DNA of 64,000 nt, from the NCBI GenBank assembly GCA_964369405.1, contig CAYJGB010000001.1:115111-179110 (forward strand), in the 5' to 3' direction. Shown here one piece after another: positions 1 through 8,307 of this stretch. This DNA is from CAYJFG01 sp964369405. GTDB taxonomy: Bacteria > Bacillota > Clostridia > Oscillospirales > Acutalibacteraceae. The number at the start of each line of letters is the position of its first letter. Position 1 is the first letter of the stretch. The position numbers were made by a program, and so were the translations under genes. The notes under the pieces were generated by a model. It was not told where the DNA came from, did no database searches, and saw only the letters and a program-made list of their open reading frames with translations.

Positions 1-2909
1 TAATTATTATTTTTTTGCTCTTCAATAGCAGCAAGTAAACTTCTAACTCGAATTTTTACAGCTCCTAAGTTAGTTATTTCGTCAATTTTTATTTGAGTAT
101 ATATTTTACCACTTTGCTCTAGTATATCACGCACTTCATCAGTAGTAATAGCATCAATACCACAACCAAAAGACACTAATTGAACTAAGTGCATATTAGG
201 TTTATTAGAAATATATTTGGCAGCAGCATAAAGTCTTGAGTGATATGTCCATTGATTAAGTACACTTGTTCTAAAGTTAGCTACTTTATTACTAACAACA
301 TCTTCTGAAATAATAGCAACATCAAAACTAGAAATTAATTTATCAATTCCTTTATTAATTTCAGGGTCAATATGATACGGTCTACCAGCTACAATAAATA
401 TTTCTTTGTTGTTAGTTTCAGCTTCTTTTATAATTTCTTCACCTTTCATACGTACTTTAAATAAGAAATTATCATATTCATTATAAGCTTTATCACAAGC
501 GATTTTAACGTCTTTTTTGTTGATATCTTTAAAATATTTAATTAGCATTTCATATGCTTTTTTAGTAAAGTCTTTTCTTCTGTGTATACCTAAATAATCA
601 TTAATAAAAGTTATATTTTCTACATCTTTCATATTAGTGTTTATTACTTCAGGATAATAAGCGACTACTGGGCAGTTGTAATGATTATCACCTAATTTTT
701 CATCGAAATTATAAGACATACAAGGATAAAAAATAGTATCGATACCATTATCAATTAAAGTTTGAACATGACCATGAATTAATTTTGCAGGATAACAAAC
801 AGTGTCAGAAGGTATAGTCTGTTGACCTTTTAAATATAGCTTAGTATCAGACACAGGAGAAGTAACACACTCAAACCCTAAACTAGTAAAGAAAGCATGC
901 CAGAAAGGTAAAAGTTCGTACATATTAAGCCCAAAAGGAAGACCTATTTTTCCACGAGTACCTTTAACTGGAATATATTCATTTAATAAGTTTAATTTAT
1001 AATCATAAATATTTAGAGTTTGATTAGGTTTTTTATTAGTAATAGGACGCTCACATCTATTACCACCTATAAATTTTCTACCATCAGCAAATTTATTTAT
1101 AGTTAATCTACAGTTGTTTTTACATAGGCCACAATTTGCAACTTTGATATCGTGTATAAAATCTTTAAAGCTGTCAGCTTTTAATAAAGAGCTTGTTTCT
1201 TGTGCATTAGCTTTTGCATAAAGCGAAGCACCAAACGCACCCATAAGACCAGAAATATCAGGTCTTACAACATCTACACCCATTTCTCGCTCGAAAGCAC
1301 GTAAAACAGCGTCGTTTAAGAAAGTACCACCTTGTACTACTACTTTCTTACCTAAATCATCAGGGCTAGAGGCTCTAATAACTTTATACAAAGCATTTTT
1401 AACAACACTAATCGATAAACCAGCAGATATATCTTCAATAGTAGCACCGTCTTTTTGAGCTTGCTTTACAGAACTATTCATAAAAACAGTACATCTTGAA
1501 CCAAGTTCAACAGGTAGTTTTGCAAAAATACCCATTTTAGCAAATTCTTCAATTGAATATCCCAAAGCGTTAGCAAAAGTTTGTAGGAAAGAACCACAAC
1601 CAGAAGAACAAGCCTCGTTTAAGAAGATGTTATCAATAGCACCGTTGTGAACTTTAAAACACTTAATATCTTGCCCACCTATATCAATAACGAACTCAAC
1701 ATCAGGCATAAAGTTTTTAGCAGCAGTAAAATGTGCAACAGTTTCAACAATACCAAAATCAGCACAAAAAGCATTTTTAATAAGTTCTTCACCATAGCCA
1801 GTAACAGCACTTGAAGCGATATTTATATTAGGAGAAATAGTATATAATTCCTCTAAAAAAGATTTTATTATAGGAACAGGGTTACCACTGTTCGGCAGAT
1901 ATTTAGAATGTAACAACTCGTTATTTTCGCCAATAACAACAGCTTTAACAGTTGTAGAACCAGCATCTATTCCAATATAAGTTTTGCCAGTATATTCATT
2001 TAGAGGTTTTTTATCAATGGTAGCCTTTTGGTGTCTGCTAGTAAACTGATTATATTCATCTTCGCTATTAAAAAGAGGACTATTAAAAGCGAAATTACCA
2101 CTTCCATGGTACGAGTTAATTTTTTTGATTACATCACTAAAATTAATACTTTTCTCAGCACAAAGAGCAGCACCAGAAGCCACATAATAAAGCGAATTGT
2201 CAGGAGAAATTCCTTTAGTATTAAGTACAGTATCAAACCTTTTTCTAAGTTGCGACATAAAAGTTAAAGGGCCACCTAAGTAAACAACATTACCAGATAT
2301 CTCTCTACCTTGAGCAAGCCCTGCAACAGTCTGATTAACAACAGCTAAAAAAATACTTTCAGCAATATCGCTTTTTCTAGCACCTTGATTTAATAGAGGT
2401 TGAATATCTGTTTTTGCAAATACTCCACATCTTGAAGCAATTGTGTAAGTTTTTTGATGTTCAGATGCTAGAGTATCCATATCTTCAAGAGGAACATTTA
2501 AAAGAGTAGCCATTTGGTCGATAAATGCACCAGTACCACCAGCACAAGAGCCGTTCATACGTACCTCCATACCACCAGTTAAGAATAGTATTTTAGCATC
2601 TTCGCCACCTAATTCAATAATAACATCAGTATTTGGAATAAATGTATTAGCAGAAACTCTAGTCGCATAAACTTCTTGAACAAAATCAATACCACAAGTT
2701 TCAGCAACACCCATACCAGCACTTCCAGATAAAGCAATATAGGCATTTTCACTACCTTTTATTTTGTCAGGTAAAATAGTAAGAATTTCAGAAATCTTAT
2801 TAATAATTTGTGAGTAATGACGTTGATAAGTGCTATAAATTATATTGTTATCATCGTCTAATACAACGCATTTAATAGTTGTAGAGCCAACATCTAGTCC
2901 AATTCGCAT
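1..2909 (-). CDS. 2-hydroxyacyl-CoA dehydratase activase, large form (partial)
   Basis: The minus-strand reading frame opens at ATG 2909 and stays open to the window edge, giving 969 visible residues without the C-terminus. It begins MRIGLDVGSTTIKCVVLDD, the phosphate-binding loop of a BadF/BcrA/HgdC-type ASKHA ATPase. A second copy of the loop (YIGIDAGSTTVKAVVIGE) lies near 1940-1985. After it come the Cys-rich stretch CGLCKNNCRLTINKF (about 1095-1140) and a long segment typical of DUF2229/HgdB-like fusions. Known members hydrolyse ATP to inject an electron into 2-hydroxyacyl-CoA dehydratases through a [4Fe-4S] cluster. Long Clostridia forms have about 1,400 residues, so roughly the last third lies outside. 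The start has a good ribosome site (GGGAG, about 9 bases upstream). The true substrate partner is not visible. Confidence 0.9.
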   Translation of the reverse strand, partial: MRIGLDVGSTTIKCVVLDDDNNIIYSTYQRHYSQIINKISEILTILPDKIKGSENAYIALSGSAGMGVAETCGIDFVQEVYATRVSANTFIPNTDVIIELGGEDAKILFLTGGMEVRMNGSCAGGTGAFIDQMATLLNVPLEDMDTLASEHQKTYTIASRCGVFAKTDIQPLLNQGARKSDIAESIFLAVVNQTVAGLAQGREISGNVVYLGGPLTFMSQLRKRFDTVLNTKGISPDNSLYYVASGAALCAEKSINFSDVIKKINSYHGSGNFAFNSPLFNSEDEYNQFTSRHQKATIDKKPLNEYTGKTYIGIDAGSTTVKAVVIGENNELLHSKYLPNSGNPVPIIKSFLEELYTISPNINIASSAVTGYGEELIKNAFCADFGIVETVAHFTAAKNFMPDVEFVIDIGGQDIKCFKVHNGAIDNIFLNEACSSGCGSFLQTFANALGYSIEEFAKMGIFAKLPVELGSRCTVFMNSSVKQAQKDGATIEDISAGLSISVVKNALYKVIRASSPDDLGKKVVVQGGTFLNDAVLRAFEREMGVDVVRPDISGLMGAFGASLYAKANAQETSSLLKADSFKDFIHDIKVANCGLCKNNCRLTINKFADGRKFIGGNRCERPITNKKPNQTLNIYDYKLNLLNEYIPVKGTRGKIGLPFGLNMYELLPFWHAFFTSLGFECVTSPVSDTKLYLKGQQTIPSDTVCYPAKLIHGHVQTLIDNGIDTIFYPCMSYNFDEKLGDNHYNCPVVAYYPEVINTNMKDVENITFINDYLGIHRRKDFTKKAYEMLIKYFKDINKKDVKIACDKAYNEYDNFLFKVRMKGEEIIKEAETNNKEIFIVAGRPYHIDPEINKGIDKLISSFDVAIISEDVVSNKVANFRTSVLNQWTYHSRLYAAAKYISNKPNMHLVQLVSFGCGIDAITTDEVRDILEQSGKIYTQIKIDEITNLGAVKIRVRSLLAAIEEQKNNN

Positions 2910-3046
2910 AAAAATTATCTCCCGTACAATAAATATAAAATAAAACATTAAGTTTTTAAAATCTAATTAAATAAAATCACAACTTATAGTTTAGCACATA
3001 TTAGGGTATAATGTAAAGTGTTAATTGCTATATGTTTAATAATGTT

Positions 3047-3095
3047 AAAAAATAAAAAAACAGCACGATTATTTAGAATAATTCTAAATATCGTA
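3047..3095 (-). terminator. Rho-independent terminator of acpP
   Basis: Downstream of acpP on the minus strand an inverted repeat (about 14 paired bases with one bulge, 3065-3095) is followed by a U-rich run (complement of 3047-3060). It separates acpP from the activase gene. Confidence 0.75.
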
Positions 3096-3126
3096 CCATT
3101 TAAAAAATTAGCATATTATAATAATA

Positions 3127-3354
3127 TTAAACATTTTTTTCAATAAATTCTACTAAGTTACCAACAGTTTTAATGTTTTCAACTTCTTCATCAGGAACTT
3201 CGATTTCGAATTCATCTTCAATTGACATTATTAAATCTACAACGTCTAGTGAATCAGCACCTAAATCATCTTGAATAGTAGTTTCAGCAGTAATGCTATC
3301 CTCGCTTGCATCGAATTGTTCTGATAAAATTGATTTAACTTTTTCCAGTACCAT
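3127..3354 (-). CDS. acpP: Acyl carrier protein
   Basis: This 75-residue, very acidic protein is a standard ACP. It carries growing acyl chains on a 4'-phosphopantetheine arm during fatty acid synthesis. The attachment site is Ser35 in GADSLDVVDL, followed by the usual helix III region (EVPDEEVENIKTVGNLVEFI). Length and sequence match the family closely. An AGGAGG-type ribosome site precedes the ATG. It is monocistronic here, with its own promoter (3488-3516) and terminator. No other fab genes are adjacent, which is unusual but not rare in Clostridia. Confidence 0.96.
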   Translation of the reverse strand: MVLEKVKSILSEQFDASEDSITAETTIQDDLGADSLDVVDLIMSIEDEFEIEVPDEEVENIKTVGNLVEFIEKNV

Positions 3355-3389
3355 AAATAATTCCTCCTAAATAAATTCGTTTTAAAATC

Positions 3390-3464
3390 GTTAGATTTAA
3401 GATGTAGACAAAAATATATAATTTATGTTACAATAACCAAAAGCAATGTTTTGAAAAATCTAAC
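3390..3464 (-). promoter_or_regulatory. Inverted repeat in the acpP 5' leader
   Basis: A 9-base perfect inverted repeat (GTTAGATTT at 3390-3398, AAATCTAAC at 3456-3464) lies inside the predicted 5' untranslated region of acpP. It could close a 57-base loop in the mRNA or be two half-sites for a regulator. It does not match the FapR or FabT consensus that I know. Confidence 0.35.
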
Positions 3465-3487
3465 CTAAAAAATTTTAGTACAAAAAC

Positions 3488-3516
3488 ATATTATTAGTTA
3501 TTTGTAAATTTGTCAA
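3488..3516 (-). promoter_or_regulatory. Sigma-A-type promoter of acpP
   Basis: On the minus strand a perfect TTGACA (3516-3511) is followed after 17 bases by TAATAT (3493-3488). The transcript would start near 3481, leaving a leader of about 125 bases. Confidence 0.65.
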
Positions 3517-3611
3517 TATAGTTTTTGAATTTTTTTCAAAAAAAATACTAAAAAATGAAAATTTAGATATTTTGAACAGAATTTTAAAATATTTTTGTAG
3601 GAGTGTATCAT

Positions 3612-4460
3612 ATGAAAAGTAAACAATATGCAGTAATAGGACATCCAATAGGACATACTATGTCACCATTTATACATAAAAGGTTGTTTGACCTTGCACA
3701 AATAGATGCAAAATATTCAGTATTAGATATTTCGCCAGAAAATTTAAAATTAGAATTTAATAATACATTAAAAAATTTAGATGGATTTAATATAACAATA
3801 CCACATAAAGAAAATATAATTAATTGTTTAAATGGATTAGATGAAAAAGCAAAATTATATGGCAGTGTAAATACAGTAGACAATAAAAATGGAATATACA
3901 CAGGCTATACAACTGACCCAGATGGATTTATAAAAGCATTAGAAGCTTATGACATTCCGTTTGAAAATAATGTTATGATTTTAGGGACTGGTGGAGTAGC
4001 TAGAACTATGGCATACGAAGCAGTAAAAGCTAATTGCAATCTAACTATAGCAGTTAGAAAAGAAGATATAGAAATATCTAACAAGTTAATAAAAGAGATA
4101 ACAACAAATATTGAAGCAAGTAGTATTAAAACGTGCTTAATTAGTGAGATAGATAATTCACAAATAGATTTACTTATTAATGCAACACCTATTGGAATGT
4201 ATCCAAGAGTTGATAATTGCCCTGTAAGTGACAATATAATCAATAATTGTAAAAATGTATTTGATGCAGTATATAATCCACTGGAAACTATACTGGTTAA
4301 AAAGGCAAAGGCACAAGGAAGTAATGCAGTAGGTGGAATGTCAATGCTTGTATGGCAAGCAGTAGTAGCTCATAATATATGGGACGGCAGTATTTATAAT
4401 AAAGAAGATATAGACAAATTATGTACAGATAGTGCAAACGAACTTAAAAACAATTTTTAA
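3612..4460 (+). CDS. aroE: Shikimate dehydrogenase
   Basis: AroE reduces 3-dehydroshikimate to shikimate with NADPH. Visible signatures are the substrate-binding N-terminus GHPIGHTMSPFIHKR, the catalytic Lys66 in NITIPHKE, the NADP-binding loop MILGTGGVARTMAYEA and the C-terminal GGMSMLVWQ. I start at ATG 3612 (282 residues) because AGGAG at 3599-3603 sits 8 bases upstream. The in-frame GTG at 3603 lies within that site. It is the first gene of the aromatic supra-operon and is 17 bases upstream of aroK. Confidence 0.95.
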   Translation: MKSKQYAVIGHPIGHTMSPFIHKRLFDLAQIDAKYSVLDISPENLKLEFNNTLKNLDGFNITIPHKENIINCLNGLDEKAKLYGSVNTVDNKNGIYTGYTTDPDGFIKALEAYDIPFENNVMILGTGGVARTMAYEAVKANCNLTIAVRKEDIEISNKLIKEITTNIEASSIKTCLISEIDNSQIDLLINATPIGMYPRVDNCPVSDNIINNCKNVFDAVYNPLETILVKKAKAQGSNAVGGMSMLVWQAVVAHNIWDGSIYNKEDIDKLCTDSANELKNNF

Positions 4461-4477
4461 AAGATAGAAGGGATAAT

Positions 4478-4993
4478 ATGTTAGAAAATAAAAATATAGT
4501 GTTGTGTGGCTTTATGGGCTGTGGAAAATCTACAATAGGAAAACAATTAGCAAAAGAGCTTAACAGAGAGCTAATTGATTTAGATGATTATATAGAGCAA
4601 AAAGAAAAAATGAAAATAACAGAAATTTTTTCGCAATATGGAGAAGAACACTTTAGAGATTTAGAGCATATGGCAGTAAAAGAATTATCAAATAAAAACG
4701 GTTTAGTGATAAGTTCAGGTGGAGGGACACTAATATTTGAGAGAAATGTAGAAATATTAAAAGAAAATAGTGTAATAATATATTTAGAGTCATCACTTGA
4801 AGAAATCAAAGATAGACTTAAAAATGACACAAAAAGACCTCTACTTCAAAAGCCAAATAAAGATGAAATAATGCAAGAGTTATACAATAAAAGAGTACCA
4901 ATTTATAAAAAATCAAGCGATTATACAGTGAATTCAGATAAAACTATAAAACTTATAGTGAAAGATATTTGTGAATTAATTGTAAATAAATAA
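4478..4993 (+). CDS. aroK: Shikimate kinase
   Basis: This 171-residue kinase phosphorylates shikimate at the 3-position with ATP. It has the P-loop GCGKST (residues 14-19), the shikimate-binding aspartates in IDLDDYIE (34-38), Arg60 in HFRDLE, the GGGT loop of SSGGGTLIF and the lid arginine in TKRPLL. Length is normal for a stand-alone kinase. It follows aroE closely, and the attenuated leader of aroF begins 8 bases after its stop codon, so aroE-aroK may be expressed separately from the downstream genes. Confidence 0.95.
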   Translation: MLENKNIVLCGFMGCGKSTIGKQLAKELNRELIDLDDYIEQKEKMKITEIFSQYGEEHFRDLEHMAVKELSNKNGLVISSGGGTLIFERNVEILKENSVIIYLESSLEEIKDRLKNDTKRPLLQKPNKDEIMQELYNKRVPIYKKSSDYTVNSDKTIKLIVKDICELIVNK

Positions 4994-5001
4994 AAAAACT
5001 G

Positions 5002-5030
5002 TTGACAAATAGAAATTATAGTATTATTAT
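5002..5030 (+). promoter_or_regulatory. Promoter of the aroF attenuator/operon
   Basis: TTGACA (5002-5007), a 17-base spacer and TATTAT (5025-5030) form a near-consensus sigma-A promoter directly after aroK. Initiation near 5037 would place the leader peptide and terminator in the transcript ahead of aroF. Confidence 0.8.
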
Positions 5031-5064
5031 AGTAAACAAGAAAAAAACAGATAGGGGTTAGGTC

Positions 5065-5181
5065 ATGCAAAAGCAAAGCAAGTTAACACAACGATTTATA
5101 AGCTTTGTTTATTTCAACTATTTTTATTGGTTGGAATTATTTGTGTTGCCCTATACTTACACTAAATGTAGTGTAAATTGA
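5065..5181 (+). CDS. Aromatic-rich attenuator leader peptide
   Basis: This is a 38-codon reading frame with an AGGGG ribosome site at 5053-5057. Residues 11-22 read FISFVYFNYFYW: five Phe/Phe-like codon positions interspersed with three Tyr and one Trp, and more Phe and Tyr follow (FVLPYTY). Such clustering of Phe, Tyr and Trp codons is the hallmark of leader peptides that sense charged aromatic tRNAs. It lies between a strong promoter and an intrinsic terminator upstream of DAHP synthase, the entry enzyme of the pathway. The product itself is expected to have no function beyond ribosome positioning. Confidence 0.85.
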   Translation: MQKQSKLTQRFISFVYFNYFYWLELFVLPYTYTKCSVN

Positions 5182-5235
5182 ATTTTGTTTTTTGATGTTA
5201 ATATAAAACATTTTAACAAATTTAAGCATAGGGCA
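5147..5235 (+). promoter_or_regulatory. Antiterminator pairing of the aroF attenuator
   Basis: TGCCCTAT at 5147-5154, inside the leader-peptide frame, is exactly complementary to ATAGGGCA at 5228-5235, the 5' arm of the terminator. A ribosome stalled on the Phe/Tyr/Trp codons (about 5095-5130) would leave 5147-5154 free to pair and block termination. A ribosome reaching the stop at 5181 would cover it and let the terminator form. A small TTACACT/AGTGTAA hairpin (about 5157-5177) overlaps this region. The pairing is seen; the mechanism is inferred from trp/phe-type attenuators. Confidence 0.7.
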
Positions 5236-5261
5236 TTTAGAAAATGTCTTATGCTTTTTTT
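5224..5261 (+). terminator. Attenuator terminator before aroF
   Basis: A stem of about 15 pairs (5224-5238 with 5242-5256, two G-U pairs, three-base loop) is followed by seven T residues (5255-5261). It lies 35 bases upstream of the aroF start and has no other gene to terminate. Confidence 0.85.
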
Positions 5262-5295
5262 AATATTAAAAATAAATTATGAATGAGGTTAAATT

Positions 5296-6312
5296 ATGAT
5301 TATCGTATTAAAATCAAAAGTTACGCAGGAAAAAATTAATAAATTTACAGAGCAACTAAAAGACACTTATGGTGTTAAAGTAAATGTATGGGAAGGTGTT
5401 CATAGCACTGTTTTGGGCTTGATTGGCGATACAACTAAAATCGATATCGACAATATCAAAGCACAAGCTATAGTAGAAAACGTAAGAAGAGTTCAAGAGC
5501 CATACAAAAAAGCAAATAGAAAATTCCACCCAGAAAATACAGTAGTAACACTTAAAAATGGTATAAAAATAGGTGATGGTAGCCTTCAAATTATGGCAGG
5601 ACCTTGCTCAGTAGAGAGCGAAAGCCAAATAATAGAAATTGCAAAAAGTGCAAATGCAAGTGGTGCTTCAATGCTTAGAGGTGGTGCATTTAAACCTAGA
5701 ACATCACCATATGCATTCCAAGGATTAAAAGCTGAAGGGCTTGACCTACTTAGCAAAGCAAAAGCTCAAACAGGTATGCCAATAGTTACAGAAATTATGA
5801 GAACTTCTCATATTGAATTATGTGAAGATGTAGATATAATTCAAGTTGGAGCAAGAAATATGCAAAACTTTGAATTGTTAAAAGAATTAGGTAAAATCGA
5901 CACTCCAATACTTTTAAAAAGAGGACTTAGCAGCACGATTGAAGAAATGCTTATGAGTGCTGAATATATTATGGCTGGAGGCAACGAAAACGTTATCTTA
6001 TGCGAAAGAGGTATAAGAACTTATGAAACAGCTACAAGAAACACACTTGATATTTCAGCTGTTCCAATTCTAAAAAAATTATCACACTTACCAGTAGTAA
6101 TAGACCCTAGCCATGCAGGTGGATTATCATGGTTAGTAGAGTCATTATCAATGGCAGCAGTAGCAGTAGGTGCAGACGGACTTATGATAGAAGTTCATAA
6201 CGACCCTGCTAATGCATTGTCAGACGGAGCACAAAGTTTAACACCAGAACAATTTGATAAAGTAGCAAAAAAAGTATTTGCATTAAAAGAATACTTAACA
6301 AATCAAGAATAA
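5296..6312 (+). CDS. aroF: 3-deoxy-7-phosphoheptulonate synthase (DAHP synthase)
   Basis: The enzyme condenses phosphoenolpyruvate and erythrose 4-phosphate, the committed step of aromatic biosynthesis. Residues 1 to about 85 form the ferredoxin-like regulatory domain of the Thermotoga/Clostridia type (MIIVLKSKVTQEKI..., ...VQEPYKKANRKFHPE). The TIM barrel follows, with MAGPCSVES, the LRGGAFKPRTSPYAFQG loop, the metal ligand region IDPSHAGG and EVHNDP. At 338 residues it has the usual length for this subtype, whose N-domain mediates Tyr/Phe feedback in known members. It is controlled by the upstream aromatic leader, so synthesis and activity probably respond to the same amino acids. Confidence 0.96.
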   Translation: MIIVLKSKVTQEKINKFTEQLKDTYGVKVNVWEGVHSTVLGLIGDTTKIDIDNIKAQAIVENVRRVQEPYKKANRKFHPENTVVTLKNGIKIGDGSLQIMAGPCSVESESQIIEIAKSANASGASMLRGGAFKPRTSPYAFQGLKAEGLDLLSKAKAQTGMPIVTEIMRTSHIELCEDVDIIQVGARNMQNFELLKELGKIDTPILLKRGLSSTIEEMLMSAEYIMAGGNENVILCERGIRTYETATRNTLDISAVPILKKLSHLPVVIDPSHAGGLSWLVESLSMAAVAVGADGLMIEVHNDPANALSDGAQSLTPEQFDKVAKKVFALKEYLTNQE

Positions 6313-6329
6313 AATAAAATTATATTGTC

Positions 6330-6359
6330 CCACCGATTAAATAATTATTTAGTCGGTGG
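6330..6359 (+). terminator. Hairpin between aroF and tyrA
   Basis: A 13-base-pair stem with one G-U pair (6330-6342 with 6347-6359) follows aroF. No clear U-run follows (CACTCTTAAAATTTT), so it may be a weak terminator or an mRNA-stabilising element inside the operon. Confidence 0.5.
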
Positions 6360-6416
6360 CACTCTTAAAATTTTACAAATGTTCAAATTTATATTACAAT
6401 AGATTGGGTGGTTAAA

Positions 6417-7247
6417 ATGAATATAGTTGTAGTTGGTTTAGGAATAATAGGTGGTTCATACTGTAAAGCGATAAAAAAATACACTGAGCATAAAGTAATA
6501 GGAATAACTAGAAGTAAAAAAACATTACAAGATGCTATAAAGTGTGGTGCAATTGATGAAATAGGTAATGAGCAATCACTAAAATCAGCAGATTTAATTA
6601 TTTTAGGACTTTATCCTCAATATGCTATTGATTTCATTGAGCAAAATGTAAGTAATATAAAAAAAGGTTGTATTGTTACAGATACATCTGGTATTAAATT
6701 ATCAATTTGTCCAAAACTTATGGAGCTTGCAAAAGCAAATGATTTTATTTTTATTGGAAGTCATCCTATGGCTGGTAAAGAAAAAAATGGTTTTGAAGTA
6801 TCAGAAGCAGACCTGTTTAAAGGTGCTAGCTTTATAGTAGTGCCAAGTGGTGCAAATAGAGAAAGTGTTAACTTATTATGCAGATTTGCACTTAGCATAG
6901 GTTTTGGAGAAATTAGAATAGCAACACCACAAGAACACGATGAAATGATTGCATTCACTTCACAGCTACCTCACGTATTAGCTTGCTCATATGTGTTAAG
7001 CCCAAAATGTAAAAACCATAAAGGCTTTTCAGCGGGAAGTTATAGAGATGTATCAAGAGTAGCTAACATAAATGCTACATTGTGGACTGAATTGTTTTTA
7101 GAAAATAGTAAGCCTTTAGCAGAAGAAATTGGTGTTTTAATAGAAAATTTAACTCAGATGAAAAACGCAATTGAAAAAGAAGATAGCGATAAAATATATG
7201 ATATGTTAGAAAAGGGTAGAAAAATTAAAGAGGAGCTTTCAGAATGA
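6417..7247 (+). CDS. tyrA: Prephenate dehydrogenase
   Basis: TyrA oxidatively decarboxylates prephenate to 4-hydroxyphenylpyruvate with NAD(P), the tyrosine branch. It has the Rossmann motif GLGIIGG (residues 7-13), the active-site segment GSHPMAGKEKNGF and the helical C-terminal domain (TSQLPHVLACSYVL, SAGSYRDVSRVA). There is no ACT domain: at about 276 residues it is the short form. I choose ATG 6417 because GGGTGG lies 6 bases upstream; a GTG at 6408 lies within that site. It overlaps aroB by four bases (ATGA), implying translational coupling. Confidence 0.93.
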   Translation: MNIVVVGLGIIGGSYCKAIKKYTEHKVIGITRSKKTLQDAIKCGAIDEIGNEQSLKSADLIILGLYPQYAIDFIEQNVSNIKKGCIVTDTSGIKLSICPKLMELAKANDFIFIGSHPMAGKEKNGFEVSEADLFKGASFIVVPSGANRESVNLLCRFALSIGFGEIRIATPQEHDEMIAFTSQLPHVLACSYVLSPKCKNHKGFSAGSYRDVSRVANINATLWTELFLENSKPLAEEIGVLIENLTQMKNAIEKEDSDKIYDMLEKGRKIKEELSE

Positions 7248-8302
7248 AAATTTTAGAGGTTAAAACAGGTAGACCGTATCAAATTATAATTGATAGAGAT
7301 ATAATCAGATATTGTGGTGAATATATATCAAAGATTAGTAAAGCTCAAAAAATCATGGTTATAACTGATAGCAATGTAGAGGCTATATATTATAGTAAAG
7401 TTAAAAAGTCATTAGAAGAAAAAGGATTTCAAGTATATAACTTTACCTTTGAAGCTGGTGAACAGTCAAAAAAATTGAGAACTGTAATGGCAGCTTACAA
7501 CGAATTAGCAAACTTATGTTTCTCAAGAAGTGATTTAATAGTTGCTTTAGGTGGAGGTGTAACTGGTGATATGGCTGGATTTATTGCAGCTACATATCAA
7601 AGAGGTATAGAGTTTGTACAAATACCAACTTCACTGTTAGCACAAGTTGATTCTTCAGTAGGAGGAAAAACTGGAATAGACATAGCACAAGGTAAAAACT
7701 TAGTTGGTGCATTTTGGCAACCGTCATTAGTGTTAATTGACATAGATACATTAGATACATTACCTAAAGCATATTTTGATGATGGAATGGCAGAGGTTAT
7801 TAAATATGGTTGCATTAAAAGCAAAGATTTATTTGAGAAATTAGAAGAAAATAATGCACGCAATATTATAGAGCAAATAATATATGAGTGTGTTAATATA
7901 AAAAGACAAGTAGTTGAAAATGATGAAGAAGAAAAAGGCGAACGTATGTTACTTAATTTTGGGCATACATTTGGTCATTCACTAGAAAAAATATATAACT
8001 ACAGTACACTTTCTCATGGTCAAGCAGTAGCAATAGGTATGGTTATAGTTACAAAAGCATCCGAAAACAATAATATAACAGAAAAAGGAACTACAAAAAG
8101 ACTTATAAAAATACTCAAAAAGTATAATCTGCCTACTAAAGATATTAATGATTTAAAAAATATAGTGGAAAATTCATTTAATGATAAAAAAAGTAGTGGA
8201 GATTATATTAATATAGTTTTAGTTGATAAAATAGGGCATAGTTTTATTAAGAAAATTTTAAAAGCAGAACTTTATAACTTTTGTACAGTTAAAGGAGAAT
8301 AA
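7244..8302 (+). CDS. aroB: 3-dehydroquinate synthase
   Basis: AroB cyclises DAHP to 3-dehydroquinate using NAD and a divalent metal. Diagnostic segments are ALGGGVTGDMAGFIAATYQR, IPTSLLAQVDSSVGGKTG, NLVGAFWQP, the metal ligand region GMAEVIKYG and the two histidines of NFGHTFGHSLE. Length (352) is normal. It overlaps tyrA and is followed by aroA after 5 bases, so the genes are one transcription unit. Confidence 0.96.
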   Translation: MKILEVKTGRPYQIIIDRDIIRYCGEYISKISKAQKIMVITDSNVEAIYYSKVKKSLEEKGFQVYNFTFEAGEQSKKLRTVMAAYNELANLCFSRSDLIVALGGGVTGDMAGFIAATYQRGIEFVQIPTSLLAQVDSSVGGKTGIDIAQGKNLVGAFWQPSLVLIDIDTLDTLPKAYFDDGMAEVIKYGCIKSKDLFEKLEENNARNIIEQIIYECVNIKRQVVENDEEEKGERMLLNFGHTFGHSLEKIYNYSTLSHGQAVAIGMVIVTKASENNNITEKGTTKRLIKILKKYNLPTKDINDLKNIVENSFNDKKSSGDYINIVLVDKIGHSFIKKILKAELYNFCTVKGE

Positions 8303-8307
8303 ATTAT

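Noticed and set aside
2028..2267. Open frame on the plus strand inside the activase gene
   Set aside because: It has no ribosome site and lies antisense to a strongly conserved ATPase coding frame. The same reasoning removed the many other overlapping or antisense frames in the window.
3390..3464. FapR or FabT operator upstream of acpP
   Set aside because: The repeat does not match the known consensus of either regulator, and the half-sites are 57 bases apart.
5031..5295. T-box riboswitch before aroF
   Set aside because: No T-box antiterminator sequence or specifier-loop layout was found; the translated leader peptide with aromatic codons explains the region better.
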